46,168 nucleotides of DNA from Rhodanobacter sp. GTDB lineage: Bacteria; Pseudomonadota; Gammaproteobacteria; Xanthomonadales; Rhodanobacteraceae. Positions 32,856 through 40,800 of the stretch are shown piece by piece. Below the pieces are notes generated by a model. The model did no database searches, had not been told where the DNA came from, and saw only the letters and a program-made list of their open reading frames with translations. Location: positions 1 to 46,168 of the forward strand of contig SCRO01000078.1 in the NCBI GenBank assembly GCA_004298505.1, in the 5' to 3' direction. Both the position numbers and the translations under genes were made by a program. Positions within the stretch are counted from its first letter, which is position 1; the number at the start of each line of letters is the position of its first letter.

Positions 32856-35003
32856 GTGGCCCGCCAGAAATCGCTGAAGCTCTACCGCAACATCGGCATC
32901 ATTGCCCACATTGACGCCGGCAAGACCACCACCACCGAGCGCGTGCTGTACTACACGGGCAGGAAGCACCAGATCATCGACGTGCACGACACCAAGGATG
33001 GCAAGGGCTCGACCACCACCGATTACATGGAGCAGGAGCGCAAGCGCGGCATCACGATCCAGTCGGCGGCCGTGACAGCCGAGTGGAAAGGCCACCAGAT
33101 CAACGTAATCGACACCCCCGGACACGTCGACTTCACGATTGAAGTGAACCGTTCGCTGCGCGTGCTTGACGGTGCCGTGGTGGTGTTCGACGGCGTCGCC
33201 GGCGTGGAACCGCAGACCGAGACCAACTGGCGCCTGGCGGACCAGTACCACGTGCCGCGCGTGTGCTACGTCAACAAGATGGATCGCATCGGCGCCAATT
33301 TCGCCTACTGCGTAAAGGGCATCCGCGAGCGCCTGAACGCGCCGGCCCTGCTGTGCCAGATCCCGCTGGGCAGCAGCGACGAGTTCTGCGGCATGGCCGA
33401 CCTGGTCGCCAATACGGCCTACATCTGGAACTCCGACGACAAGGACAGCAAGTGGGAGACCATTTCCTTCGAGGAGGCAAAAAACCGTCTGAAATTCGCC
33501 TCTACCGCGGACAATGACGGGGTTGCCCAGTTGCCGAAACTGCGCGAAGAACTGCTCGAGCGCGCCCTGGCGATGGACGATGACGCCTTCGGGCACCTGA
33601 TCGAGACCGGTGAGCATGACCCGGAAATGCTGAAGAAATGCATCCGCAAGGGTTGCGTCAGCGGCAAGCTGGTGCCGGTGTTCTGCGGCTCCTCGTACAA
33701 GAACAAGGGCGTGCAGCAGCTGCTCGACGCCATCGTCGACTACATGCCCTACCCCGGCGAGAACGGCGGCATCTCGATCGTCGACGAGGACGGCAACGTC
33801 ATCGGCGAGCAGGCGGTCACCGACGACGCCCCGCCGCGCGCGCTGGCGTTCAAGGTGATCAACGACCAGTTCGGCACGCTTACGTTCTGCCGCATCTACT
33901 CCGGCGTGATCAAGAAGGGCGACACCCTGCTCAACGTCACCCGCGGCAAGAAGGAGCGCGTGGGCCGCATCGTCGAGGTGCAGGCCGACCACACCCGCGA
34001 GATCGACGAAGTGCGCGCCGGCGATATCTGTGCGTTCGTGTCGATGAAGGACACAGAGACCGGCGATTCACTGTCCGACCCGAACCATCCGGCCCTGCTC
34101 GAGCGCATGCGCTTCCCGGATCCCGTCATCAGCGTGTCGGTCGAGCCGAAGAGCCGCAACGACGTCGACAAGCTGTCCACCGCGCTGTACAAGATGGTCA
34201 AGGCCGATCCGTCGCTACGCATGGAAGTGGATCAGGAGACCGGCCAGACCGTGCTCAAGGGCATGGGCGAGCTGCACCTGGAAATCACCATCGACCGCAT
34301 GCGCAGCGAACTGGGCGTGGAAGCGAACATGGGCAAACCCAAGGTCAGCTTCCGCGAAGCGTTCGGCCAGAGCGTCGAACATATCTACACGCACAAGAAG
34401 CAGACCGGCGGCTCCGGCCAGTTCGCCGAGGTGAAGATGATCTTCGAGCCGGGCGAGCCGGGCTCGGGCGTGGTGTTCGCTGACGAGGTGGTCGGCGGCC
34501 GCGTGCCGCGCGAGTACATTCCGGCAGTGGAACACTCGATCAAGGCCGAAGCGCAGCAAGGCCAGGTGGCCGGCTACGAGGTCGTCGATTTCAAGGCGCG
34601 CCTGATCGACGGCAAATACCACGACGTCGACTCCTCTGCGCTGGCCTTCGAGATCGCCGCGCGCCAGTGCTTCCGCGAGGCGCAAAAGCTCAGCAAACCG
34701 AAGCTGCTCGAACCGATCATGAGCCTGCAGGTAGTTACCGAGGCCTCCTACCTGGGCGATATCATCGGCGACATCAACCGCCGCCGCGGCACCATCACCG
34801 ACCAGGGCCAGAAAGGCAGCTCGGCCTTTGTGCAGGGCTTCGTGCCGTTGTCCGAGATGTTCGGCTACATCAACTTCCTGCGCTCGGCCACCAGCGGCCG
34901 CGGCAACTTCTCGATGATCTTCGATCATTACCAGGAAGTGCCGGCCAGCATGATCGAGAAGCTGATGGAAAAGGAGACGAAGCAGGCGTTGCCTCCGCAT
35001 TGA
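32856..35003 (+). CDS. fusA2: Elongation factor G, second type (EF-G2)
   Basis: Translational GTPase of 715 aa. G1 is AHIDAGKTT (17-25), switch-region GITIQSAA, G3 DTPGH (~88-92), G4 NKMD (140-143). Domains II-V are complete: [16 protein letters not shown] domain [24 protein letters not shown] (domain IV start), and [20 protein letters not shown] (domain V). The segment [20 protein letters not shown] between G1 and switch I is longer than in the str-operon EF-G and marks the EF-G2 branch. The start is GTG at 32856. It stands outside rpsL-rpsG-tuf, so a main fusA should exist elsewhere. Role (translocation under stress or ribosome recycling) is open. Confidence 0.93.
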   Translation: MARQKSLKLYRNIGIIAHIDAGKTTTTERVLYYTGRKHQIIDVHDTKDGKGSTTTDYMEQERKRGITIQSAAVTAEWKGHQINVIDTPGHVDFTIEVNRSLRVLDGAVVVFDGVAGVEPQTETNWRLADQYHVPRVCYVNKMDRIGANFAYCVKGIRERLNAPALLCQIPLGSSDEFCGMADLVANTAYIWNSDDKDSKWETISFEEAKNRLKFASTADNDGVAQLPKLREELLERALAMDDDAFGHLIETGEHDPEMLKKCIRKGCVSGKLVPVFCGSSYKNKGVQQLLDAIVDYMPYPGENGGISIVDEDGNVIGEQAVTDDAPPRALAFKVINDQFGTLTFCRIYSGVIKKGDTLLNVTRGKKERVGRIVEVQADHTREIDEVRAGDICAFVSMKDTETGDSLSDPNHPALLERMRFPDPVISVSVEPKSRNDVDKLSTALYKMVKADPSLRMEVDQETGQTVLKGMGELHLEITIDRMRSELGVEANMGKPKVSFREAFGQSVEHIYTHKKQTGGSGQFAEVKMIFEPGEPGSGVVFADEVVGGRVPREYIPAVEHSIKAEAQQGQVAGYEVVDFKARLIDGKYHDVDSSALAFEIAARQCFREAQKLSKPKLLEPIMSLQVVTEASYLGDIIGDINRRRGTITDQGQKGSSAFVQGFVPLSEMFGYINFLRSATSGRGNFSMIFDHYQEVPASMIEKLMEKETKQALPPH

Positions 35004-35204
35004 CGCGAACCATTTGCAGTCGCGTCAGAAGGAAACGCCCAGGGATTCATACCCGGACCTTTTGTCCGTTGCGAAGCCGTGGGAGGACGATGGGCGCGGC
35101 GTCCAGCGCGGGAACGTGTGGGCTGAAGCAGAAAGACTCCTCTGACCTTTCCAAGGATCAACTATCCATCGGGCAGGCATCGAGCAGAATTTTTACGACA
35201 ATTT

Positions 35205-35908
35205 TATGCTTCAACGCGGCACTGTTCTACGGTGACGGCGTGATCACACCGGCAATCTCGGTGCTGTCGGCAGTCGAAGGCCTGGAGGTGGCGGCACCCA
35301 ATCTGCAGCCGTGGGTGGTACCGATCACGATCGGCGTGATCATCTCGCTGTGCCGGCTGCAGAAGCGCGGAACCCGCCAGATCGGCGCCTTGTTCGGCCC
35401 GGTATGCGCGGCGTGGTTCATCACCATCGCCGCCCTTGGCGTACTGGGTGTCGCGCGGCACCCCGCGGTGCTGTTGGCGATAAACCCGTCCTATGGCGTG
35501 GCCTTCTTCCTCCACAATCACGCCGAGGCGTTCTTCGCGCTGCTGACCGTCGAAACGCTCGACACCCCGCTGGCCGAGCCGGTCGAGCCGGTCGAGCAAT
35601 GCGAGGGGACGACGCTGGGCGAGGGTTTCATTCGATTGCGGTTGCGCTTCGGCTTCGACTTCGGGGAAGATCCCGATGTGCCGTCGCGGCTGGCGCAATG
35701 CAGCCACGACGGGCCGCCGTTCGACATGATGGACACCACCTTCTTTCTCTCGCGCGAGACCGTGGTGGCCGGCAAGCAACGGCATGGCATGGCACTGTGG
35801 CGTGACCGCCTGTTCGCTTTCATGGCGCACAATGCGCTCTCCGCGACTGCCTTCTTCCAGATCCCCGGCAACCGGCGCATCGAACTGGGATCAGAGGTCG
35901 AGATATGA
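35205..35908 (+). pseudogene. Kup potassium transporter, truncated and internally deleted
   Basis: From ~35215 the frame reads AALFYGDGVITPAISVLSAV, then EGLEVAAPNLQPWVVPITIG and TRQIGALFGPVCAAWFITIA, which is the early middle of a Kup K+:H+ symporter. After FLHNHAEAFFALLTVETLDT it jumps to the Kup cytosolic C-terminal part (GEDPDVPSRLAQC, DTTFFLSRETVV, HGMALWRDRLFAFMAHNA) and the true C-terminus IELGSEVEI. The first ~100 residues and about 300-350 central residues are missing, and there is no start codon in a suitable place. A 9-bp unit (GAGCCGGTC) is repeated in tandem near 35577. About 230 of ~620 residues remain, so no transport is possible. Confidence 0.8.
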
Positions 35909-35926
35909 AACGAGGCCAGCCATGCC

Positions 35927-36648
35927 ATGGATACGTCGGTGGAAATTCAAGTCGGGGTCTCGAACGTGCCCACAACCGCCGCGCCGGCTGGTGGAGGTGT
36001 GGATCAACCCGAAGCCTGGGTCATTCCGCTGGTTGTCGGCGTGCACCAGTACGGCATGCTCGTGTTTTCGCCCGATGCGGCGGCTGCCTTCGACCCTGAC
36101 CGGCGCGATCTCGCCCACGCCATGGCGCAGGACATCGCCCTCGCGCTGGAACGCGCCCGGCTCGCCGAGGAACTGGAGCAAGCCCGCGTACAGGGTGAAA
36201 CCGAACGTCTGCGCAATGCGCTGCTCTCGTCCGTCTCGCACGACCTGCGCTCGCCGCTGGCCTCGATGATCGGTGCCGCCGACACCCTCGCCATGTACGA
36301 GACGCAACTGCCGGGCGATGAGCGGCAGGAACTGCTGCAGACGATCCTGCACGAAGGCCGGCGCCTCGACCGCTACATCCAGAACCTATCCAGAACCTGC
36401 TCGACATGGCCCAGCTCGGATACGGTACGCTCAAACTGCACCGCGACTGGGTCGATGCGACCGAAGTGGTGATCGCTGCCACCGACCGGCTGCGCCGGCT
36501 CTTCCCCGAGCTGGTTCTGCAGATGGCGCTGCCGCACGACACCGTGCTGCTCTACGTGCATCCGGCGTTGATCGAGCAGGCGCTGTTCAATGCCGGTGCT
36601 GATACTGTCCGTGCCCAGCGCCGAGAGCGAGCTGGTACAGCTTGCTGA
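35927..36648 (+). pseudogene. KdpD-like sensor kinase fragment with an 11-bp duplication
   Basis: The frame from ~35970 encodes the end of a GAF domain (VIPLVVGVHQYGMLVFSPDA), a coiled linker and a HisKA domain with the phospho-acceptor motif SSVSHDLRSPLASMIGAADT. At 36377-36398 ATCCAGAACCT occurs twice in tandem; the extra 11 bases shift the frame. The kinase continues in another frame (LLDMAQLGYGTLKLHRDWV, then RLRRLFPELVLQMALPHDTV), reaches PALIEQALFN of the ATPase domain and then ends in unrelated sequence with a stop at 36648. The N-terminal KdpD sensor domains and most of the ATPase are gone. With the kup remnant next to it, this was once a potassium-uptake locus. Confidence 0.8.
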
Positions 36649-36712
36649 CGAAGCTGGCGAAGTAGTCTCGCCGGACGCTATCATTCGAGGTTCTGCAATC
36701 CGGAATCCCGTT

Positions 36713-38224
36713 ATGAAAACCCGCATACAGAACCCGCAGCTAGCGAGCCGGCTGATGCCGGTCGCGCAGGCAGTGACGCTGATCCGCCCCGGCATGACGG
36801 TGGGCATGAGTGGATTTACCGGCGCCGGCTACCCCAAGGCCGTGCCACTGGCGCTGGCCGAACGGATCGGCGAGGCGCATGCGCGCGGCGAGAAATTCCG
36901 CATGAGGATCCTCACCGGTGCGTCCACGGCGCCAGAACTGGATGGCGTGCTGGCGCGCACCGGCGGCATCGACTTCCGCCTGCCGTATCAGTCCGACCCG
37001 GAACTGCGCGCGCGCATCAACCGCGGCGAGATCGAGTACATGGACATCCATCTGGGCCATGTCGCGCAGTACGCCTGGTGCGGCTTCTTCGGCAAGATCG
37101 ACATCGCGGTCGTCGAGGCGGCCGGCATCTTGCCGGATGGACGGCTGATTCCATCGACTTCGATAGGCAACAACAAGACCTGGCTGGATCTGGCCGATCA
37201 GGTGATCGTCGAGGTCAACGGCGACCAGCCGGAAGGGCTGGACGGCATGCACGACATCTACTACGGCACCGCGCTGCCGCCAAACCGCAAGCCGATTCCG
37301 CTGGTGGCGCCGGGCGACCGCATCGGTGAGCCGTACCTGCGGGTCGACCCGGCCAAGGTAGTCGCCGTGGTGGAAACGCGTGGCCGCGATCGGCTCAGCC
37401 GGTTCGCCGAGCCCGACGACAACTGCCAGAGGATCGCCGGCCACCTGGTCGAGTTCTTCCGTCACGAGATCGCCAAGGGACGCCTGGGCGAGCACCTGCT
37501 GCCGCTGCAATCGGGCGTGGGCAACATCGCCAACGCGGTGCTGACGGGGCTGCGCTCGGGCGGGTTCGAGCAACTCACCGCCTTCACCGAGGTGATCCAG
37601 GACGGCATGCTCGACCTGATCCGCACCGGTACCATCACGATGGCCTCGGCCACCGCGCTGTCGCTGAGTCCGGAGGGCGTCGACGACTTCATCAACCGCA
37701 TCGACTACTACCGCAGCCGCATCGTGCTGCGTCCGCAGGAGATCTCCAACCACGCCGAACTGGTGCGCCGGCTCGGCTGCCTCGCGCTCAATGGCATGGT
37801 CGAGGCCGACCTTTACGGCAACATCAATTCCACCCATGTCGCCGGCACCAGCATCATCAACGGCATCGGCGGCTCGGGCGATTTCGCCCGCAACGGTTTC
37901 CTGTCCTGTTTCCTTACCCCGAGCACGGCCAAGAACGGGGCGATCTCCTGCATCGTGCCGATGGTCAGCCATGTCGACCACACCGAGCACGACGTGGCCG
38001 TGGTGGTCTCCGAACAGGGCCTGGCCGATCTGCGCGGGCTGTCGCCCAAGCAGCGCGCGCGCGCGATCATCCACAACTGCGCGCACCCGGACTATCGACC
38101 GCTGCTGGAGGATTATTTCGACCGCGCCTGCCGCGACAGCAAGGGCAAGCACACTCCGCACCTGCTAATGGAGGCGATGTCCTGGCATCAACGTTTCCTC
38201 GACACCGGCAGCATGAAGCCCTGA
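36713..38224 (+). CDS. Acetyl-CoA hydrolase/transferase (succinate CoA-transferase type)
   Basis: A 503-aa class I CoA-transferase of the Cat1/ScpC/AarC group, probably moving CoA between succinate and acetate or propionate. The N-terminal GMTVGMSGFTGAGYPKAVPL (~27-46) is typical; LQSGVGNIANAVLTGL (~264-279) binds CoA, and FTEVIQDGMLDLI (~291-303) holds the expected catalytic glutamate. INGIGGSGDFARNGF and VSHVDHTEHDVAVVVSEQGLADLRG complete the family pattern. Length fits (~505). The frame is open to 36590, but the ATG at 36713 matches the family start; its Shine-Dalgarno is weak. It follows the kinase remnant and is convergent with mntP, so it stands alone. Confidence 0.9.
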   Translation: MKTRIQNPQLASRLMPVAQAVTLIRPGMTVGMSGFTGAGYPKAVPLALAERIGEAHARGEKFRMRILTGASTAPELDGVLARTGGIDFRLPYQSDPELRARINRGEIEYMDIHLGHVAQYAWCGFFGKIDIAVVEAAGILPDGRLIPSTSIGNNKTWLDLADQVIVEVNGDQPEGLDGMHDIYYGTALPPNRKPIPLVAPGDRIGEPYLRVDPAKVVAVVETRGRDRLSRFAEPDDNCQRIAGHLVEFFRHEIAKGRLGEHLLPLQSGVGNIANAVLTGLRSGGFEQLTAFTEVIQDGMLDLIRTGTITMASATALSLSPEGVDDFINRIDYYRSRIVLRPQEISNHAELVRRLGCLALNGMVEADLYGNINSTHVAGTSIINGIGGSGDFARNGFLSCFLTPSTAKNGAISCIVPMVSHVDHTEHDVAVVVSEQGLADLRGLSPKQRARAIIHNCAHPDYRPLLEDYFDRACRDSKGKHTPHLLMEAMSWHQRFLDTGSMKP

Positions 38225-38233
38225 CCCTGCCTG

Positions 38234-38260
38234 TGTCGGCCGGCGCGCACCTGGCCGACA
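38234..38260. terminator. Hairpin between convergent genes
   Basis: TGTCGGCC / GGCCGACA, perfect 8-bp stem with an 11-nt loop, 10 nt after the CoA-transferase stop. There is no T run, so it may only stabilise the mRNA end. Confidence 0.4.
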
Positions 38261-38375
38261 TCGCTCCAGTCGACACCAAACGGCGCGAGTTCAGTTCCGC
38301 TTGCGGGGTGTGCGCCGGTTCGGTGCGCCTGCGGCGGCCCGTGCGCCGTCGGGTTTCGTCCGAGCCGCCGCATGT

Positions 38376-38942
38376 TCACGCCGACAGGTGCTCGTACAGG
38401 ATCACCGCGCCCACGCCGATCAGGATGACGCCGCCGATCACCTCGGCGCGCTTGCCCACCATGGCGCCAAGCACCCGACCGAGCATGATGCCCAGCGTGA
38501 CCATGCCGAACGTGCACAGGCCGATCACGGCGGCGACCAGCGCGATTGGCGTGTCCACGAAGGCCAGACCCACGCCGACCGCCAGCGCGTCGATGCTGGT
38601 CGACAACCCGGTGAGGGCCAGGCCGACGAAACCATGTTTCTTCGACTCGTCGACCGGCTCGTCCGACTCCGGTCTGAGGCCGTTCCAGATCATGTGCAGA
38701 CCCAGCGCCAGCAGCAGACCGAAGGCGATCCAGTGGTCCCAAGCCTCAATGTAGTGCGAGGCGCCCTTGCCCAGCAGCCAGCCGATGACCGGCGTGATCG
38801 CCTCGATGACGCCGAAGATCAGGCCGGCGCGCAGGGCCTGACTGAGCCGAGGCCGGGTCATCGCCGCACCCTTGCCGATCGCCGCGGCGAACGCGTCGGT
38901 GGACATGGCGAAGCCGAGCAGAAGCATGGAAACGGGATTCAT
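38376..38942 (-). CDS. mntP: Manganese efflux pump
   Basis: Inner-membrane Mn2+ exporter (MntP/YebN) of 188 aa with six hydrophobic segments in two related halves. Both ion-binding signatures are visible: [13 protein letters not shown] (~13-25) and [15 protein letters not shown] (~115-129), each with the conserved aspartate; a loop rich in acidic residues ([11 protein letters not shown]) separates them. Length matches E. coli MntP (188). The frame is open to 39161, but the extra codons overlap the riboswitch, so translation starts at the ATG at 38942. Control by a yybP-ykoY RNA in the leader means that high Mn2+ should raise expression. Confidence 0.93.
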   Translation of the reverse strand: MNPVSMLLLGFAMSTDAFAAAIGKGAAMTRPRLSQALRAGLIFGVIEAITPVIGWLLGKGASHYIEAWDHWIAFGLLLALGLHMIWNGLRPESDEPVDESKKHGFVGLALTGLSTSIDALAVGVGLAFVDTPIALVAAVIGLCTFGMVTLGIMLGRVLGAMVGKRAEVIGGVILIGVGAVILYEHLSA

Positions 38943-39005
38943 GGATAGCCGGGTCGGTCGGGCTGGACGCAACGGCGCGACGACACGCCCCACCGCTGTG
39001 GCGTC

Positions 39006-39125
39006 GTCAGCCGTTGGTCTCGCCAACCGGAATCGGTGTCTTCGCCACGGCAGGACAAGCCGAGCATGTTGACGAAGACGCCTCGTCGCAACGAGGTAGG
39101 CTACTCCCCAAGGGGTGTCGCGCTG
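39006..39125 (-). ncRNA. yybP-ykoY manganese riboswitch upstream of mntP
   Basis: On the minus strand the leader contains CCTTGGGGAGTAGCC (5' conserved loop, ~39112-39098), GTCAACATGCTCGGC (~39073-39059) and GGCGAGACCAACGGC (3' conserved part, ~39025-39011). These three blocks and their order define the yybP-ykoY Mn2+-sensing RNA. It ends ~65-70 nt before the mntP ATG. The outer ends of P1 are approximate. Confidence 0.88.
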
Positions 39126-39164
39126 AGGGCATCGCCGCCAGCGCGCGGGCAAGATTAGCACGAT

Positions 39165-39320
39165 GGCGCGGCGGCCAGATACCCACCATCTCGGCCGAGC
39201 CCGCCTACGTCGGCCAGGTCCGCACCACCTCGCGTCCAGGCGGCCACGCCCTCAGCGCGTTGCCGCAAAACGCCAGCGTCAACATCAACTGCCGGATCTT
39301 TCCCGGTACGTCGCTCGGCA
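39165..39320 (+). pseudogene. Fragment of an M20-family metallopeptidase
   Basis: A ~50-codon scrap: [45 protein letters not shown]. This resembles the dimerisation region of M20/M25/M40 peptidases, where GGHA-NALP and VNCRI-PG are typical. No start, metal sites or remainder are present, and the frame beyond is unrelated. It lies between the mntP riboswitch and the 3' end of the beta-propeller gene. Confidence 0.55.
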
Positions 39321-39428
39321 GCGCTCGCCACTTGTCGATCGAACGGACTCATCACCCCACTGGCGTTGCGAGTGAGTACACGCGTATAGATCCGTTCCAC
39401 CTAGCCACGAGACAGCCGTCAGAAAAGT

Positions 39429-40427
39429 CTAACGGGCCTTCACCACGAACAAGGTAAAGCCTGATACAGATTTGCCCCGTTCAGCGACTTTTGCGCCAAC
39501 GAGATAGACGATGTGGTGCGTTTCATCCAGAGCCAAGGTGCGGACACTTTTCATCGTGGGGAGCGCTTCCACGGCCTGATAATGGTCGGCATCGATCTGA
39601 CGGACGATGTTCAGAACCCCTGTGCGGCTGGGGCTGAAAATCATACCTGTGGCGGCATCGTAGGCAACCGCGTCGGGATCCTTACCAACAGCGATTTTAG
39701 CGACCTGGTGACCATTGGTGGCGTCGGTGACAATCAACCAGCCGTTGGCGCAGACGGAGAAGATGCGCTGGTGCGACTGATCGAGAGCCAGGCCGGTCGG
39801 TCCCTCGCATGGAGCCAGCGGCCAGTTCCGGAGCACCGCGTTGGTCTTGGTATCAATGTGGGCCAACTCTCCCTTGTCCTCAAGATTCACGTAGACGTTG
39901 CCGCTGCCGTCGCTGGCGGCAAATTCGGGATTGCCAACCAGCGCAATCGTAGTCAGCTCCTTGCCCAGTTGGGGGTCGATCACACTGATGCTGTTGCTGT
40001 CGCCGTTCATGGCTAGAACATGCCCCGACGCGTTGTCATAAATCACGGCGTCGGGATTCTTCCCGTCCACCTTGATGTGTCCGACCGTCGTCAGGGTCTC
40101 CAGATTGATGACACTGACGTCGTCGCCATGGCCATTGGTGACATAAGCACGACGCAGGGCTGGAACGAGTGCGACGCCGTGAGCATGTTTGATGCCGGGA
40201 ATTTCCCGCGTAATCTTGCCGGTACGGGCGTCGACTACCATGACCCGGTTGTCCCGTGCGATAAAGAGCCGGTTCGCGGCGCTGTCAAACGTCACGTAGT
40301 CCCAGCCGCCGGCGCCACCCAGTGGATAGGTGCTGGCCACGTGATACGACGAGGCCGGTGGCGCGGCTGCCCATGCCGGAGGGCTGAGCACGCCAACGAG
40401 AACCAGCGCCCATGCAAAATGTTTCAT
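39429..40427 (-). CDS. YncE-like periplasmic beta-propeller protein
   Basis: A 332-aa secreted protein. The signal peptide (KHFAWALVLVGVLSPPAWAA, ~2-22) is followed by a seven-bladed propeller of YVTN type: AANRLFIARDNRVMVVDART (~51-70), RRAYVTNGHGDDVSVINLET, GHVLAMNGDSNSISVIDPQL, GNVYVNLEDKGELAHIDTKT, and three later blades. YncE-type proteins bind DNA or other ligands in the periplasm, but most family members have no known role. Codon use and GC are lower than in the flanking genes, and both sides carry gene scraps (M20 peptidase, outer-membrane protein tail). It may have been acquired. A GGAG-like site precedes the ATG at 40427 on the minus strand. Confidence 0.82.
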   Translation of the reverse strand: MKHFAWALVLVGVLSPPAWAAAPPASSYHVASTYPLGGAGGWDYVTFDSAANRLFIARDNRVMVVDARTGKITREIPGIKHAHGVALVPALRRAYVTNGHGDDVSVINLETLTTVGHIKVDGKNPDAVIYDNASGHVLAMNGDSNSISVIDPQLGKELTTIALVGNPEFAASDGSGNVYVNLEDKGELAHIDTKTNAVLRNWPLAPCEGPTGLALDQSHQRIFSVCANGWLIVTDATNGHQVAKIAVGKDPDAVAYDAATGMIFSPSRTGVLNIVRQIDADHYQAVEALPTMKSVRTLALDETHHIVYLVGAKVAERGKSVSGFTLFVVKAR

Positions 40428-40709
40428 GATCTTGTCCTTTGATTGGAGGCGACAGCCAGTGCCTTCGACTGATCGAGAGATGGGTCAATCCCCCGCAAAC
40501 CCCGGTTTGAGTCTACCCGGCACGCAACGACCCGGATAACCGCCAGCACCGACCCTCGTTGGCTATTTGCGGGCCCACGAGACGCCTATGCAGCTCACCC
40601 TACTGTGCCACCGCAACCTTTGCATTTGCTTGGGCGGGCGGATCAGAGCCACGCGATCCGCCCGCCGATGTGACGCGCAAGGTGGCCGCGTGCAAATCGG
40701 GACCCGAAC
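40428..40709. other. Intergenic sequence, no gene seen
   Basis: About 280 bases upstream of the beta-propeller gene. I see no supported open frame, RNA motif or repeat. The part next to 40427 should hold the promoter of that gene. Confidence 0.4.
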
Positions 40710-40790
40710 TCAGAACTCGAAGCGTACGCCGGCCAGGTAGGTCAGTCCGTAGAACTCGCGCTGACCATGGCCGTTATCTGATGTGGACGC
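40710..40790 (-). pseudogene. Tail of an outer-membrane beta-barrel protein
   Basis: The minus-strand frame ending at 40710 closes with GQREFYGLTYLAGVRFEF and a stop. A final amphipathic strand ending in phenylalanine is the outer-membrane insertion signal of TonB-dependent receptors and porins. Only ~25 codons remain; beyond them lies the ppk stop codon (40801). The rest of the gene was lost, probably by deletion against ppk. Confidence 0.5.
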
Positions 40791-40800
40791 GCATCCTGCA

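Noticed and set aside
32790-33992. 400-codon open frame on the minus strand
   Set aside because: Antisense shadow of fusA2.
36740-38161. 473-codon open frame on the minus strand
   Set aside because: Antisense shadow of the CoA-transferase gene, which has clear family motifs.
38943-39161. N-terminal extension of mntP
   Set aside because: The region is a yybP-ykoY riboswitch, and MntP is complete from 38942.
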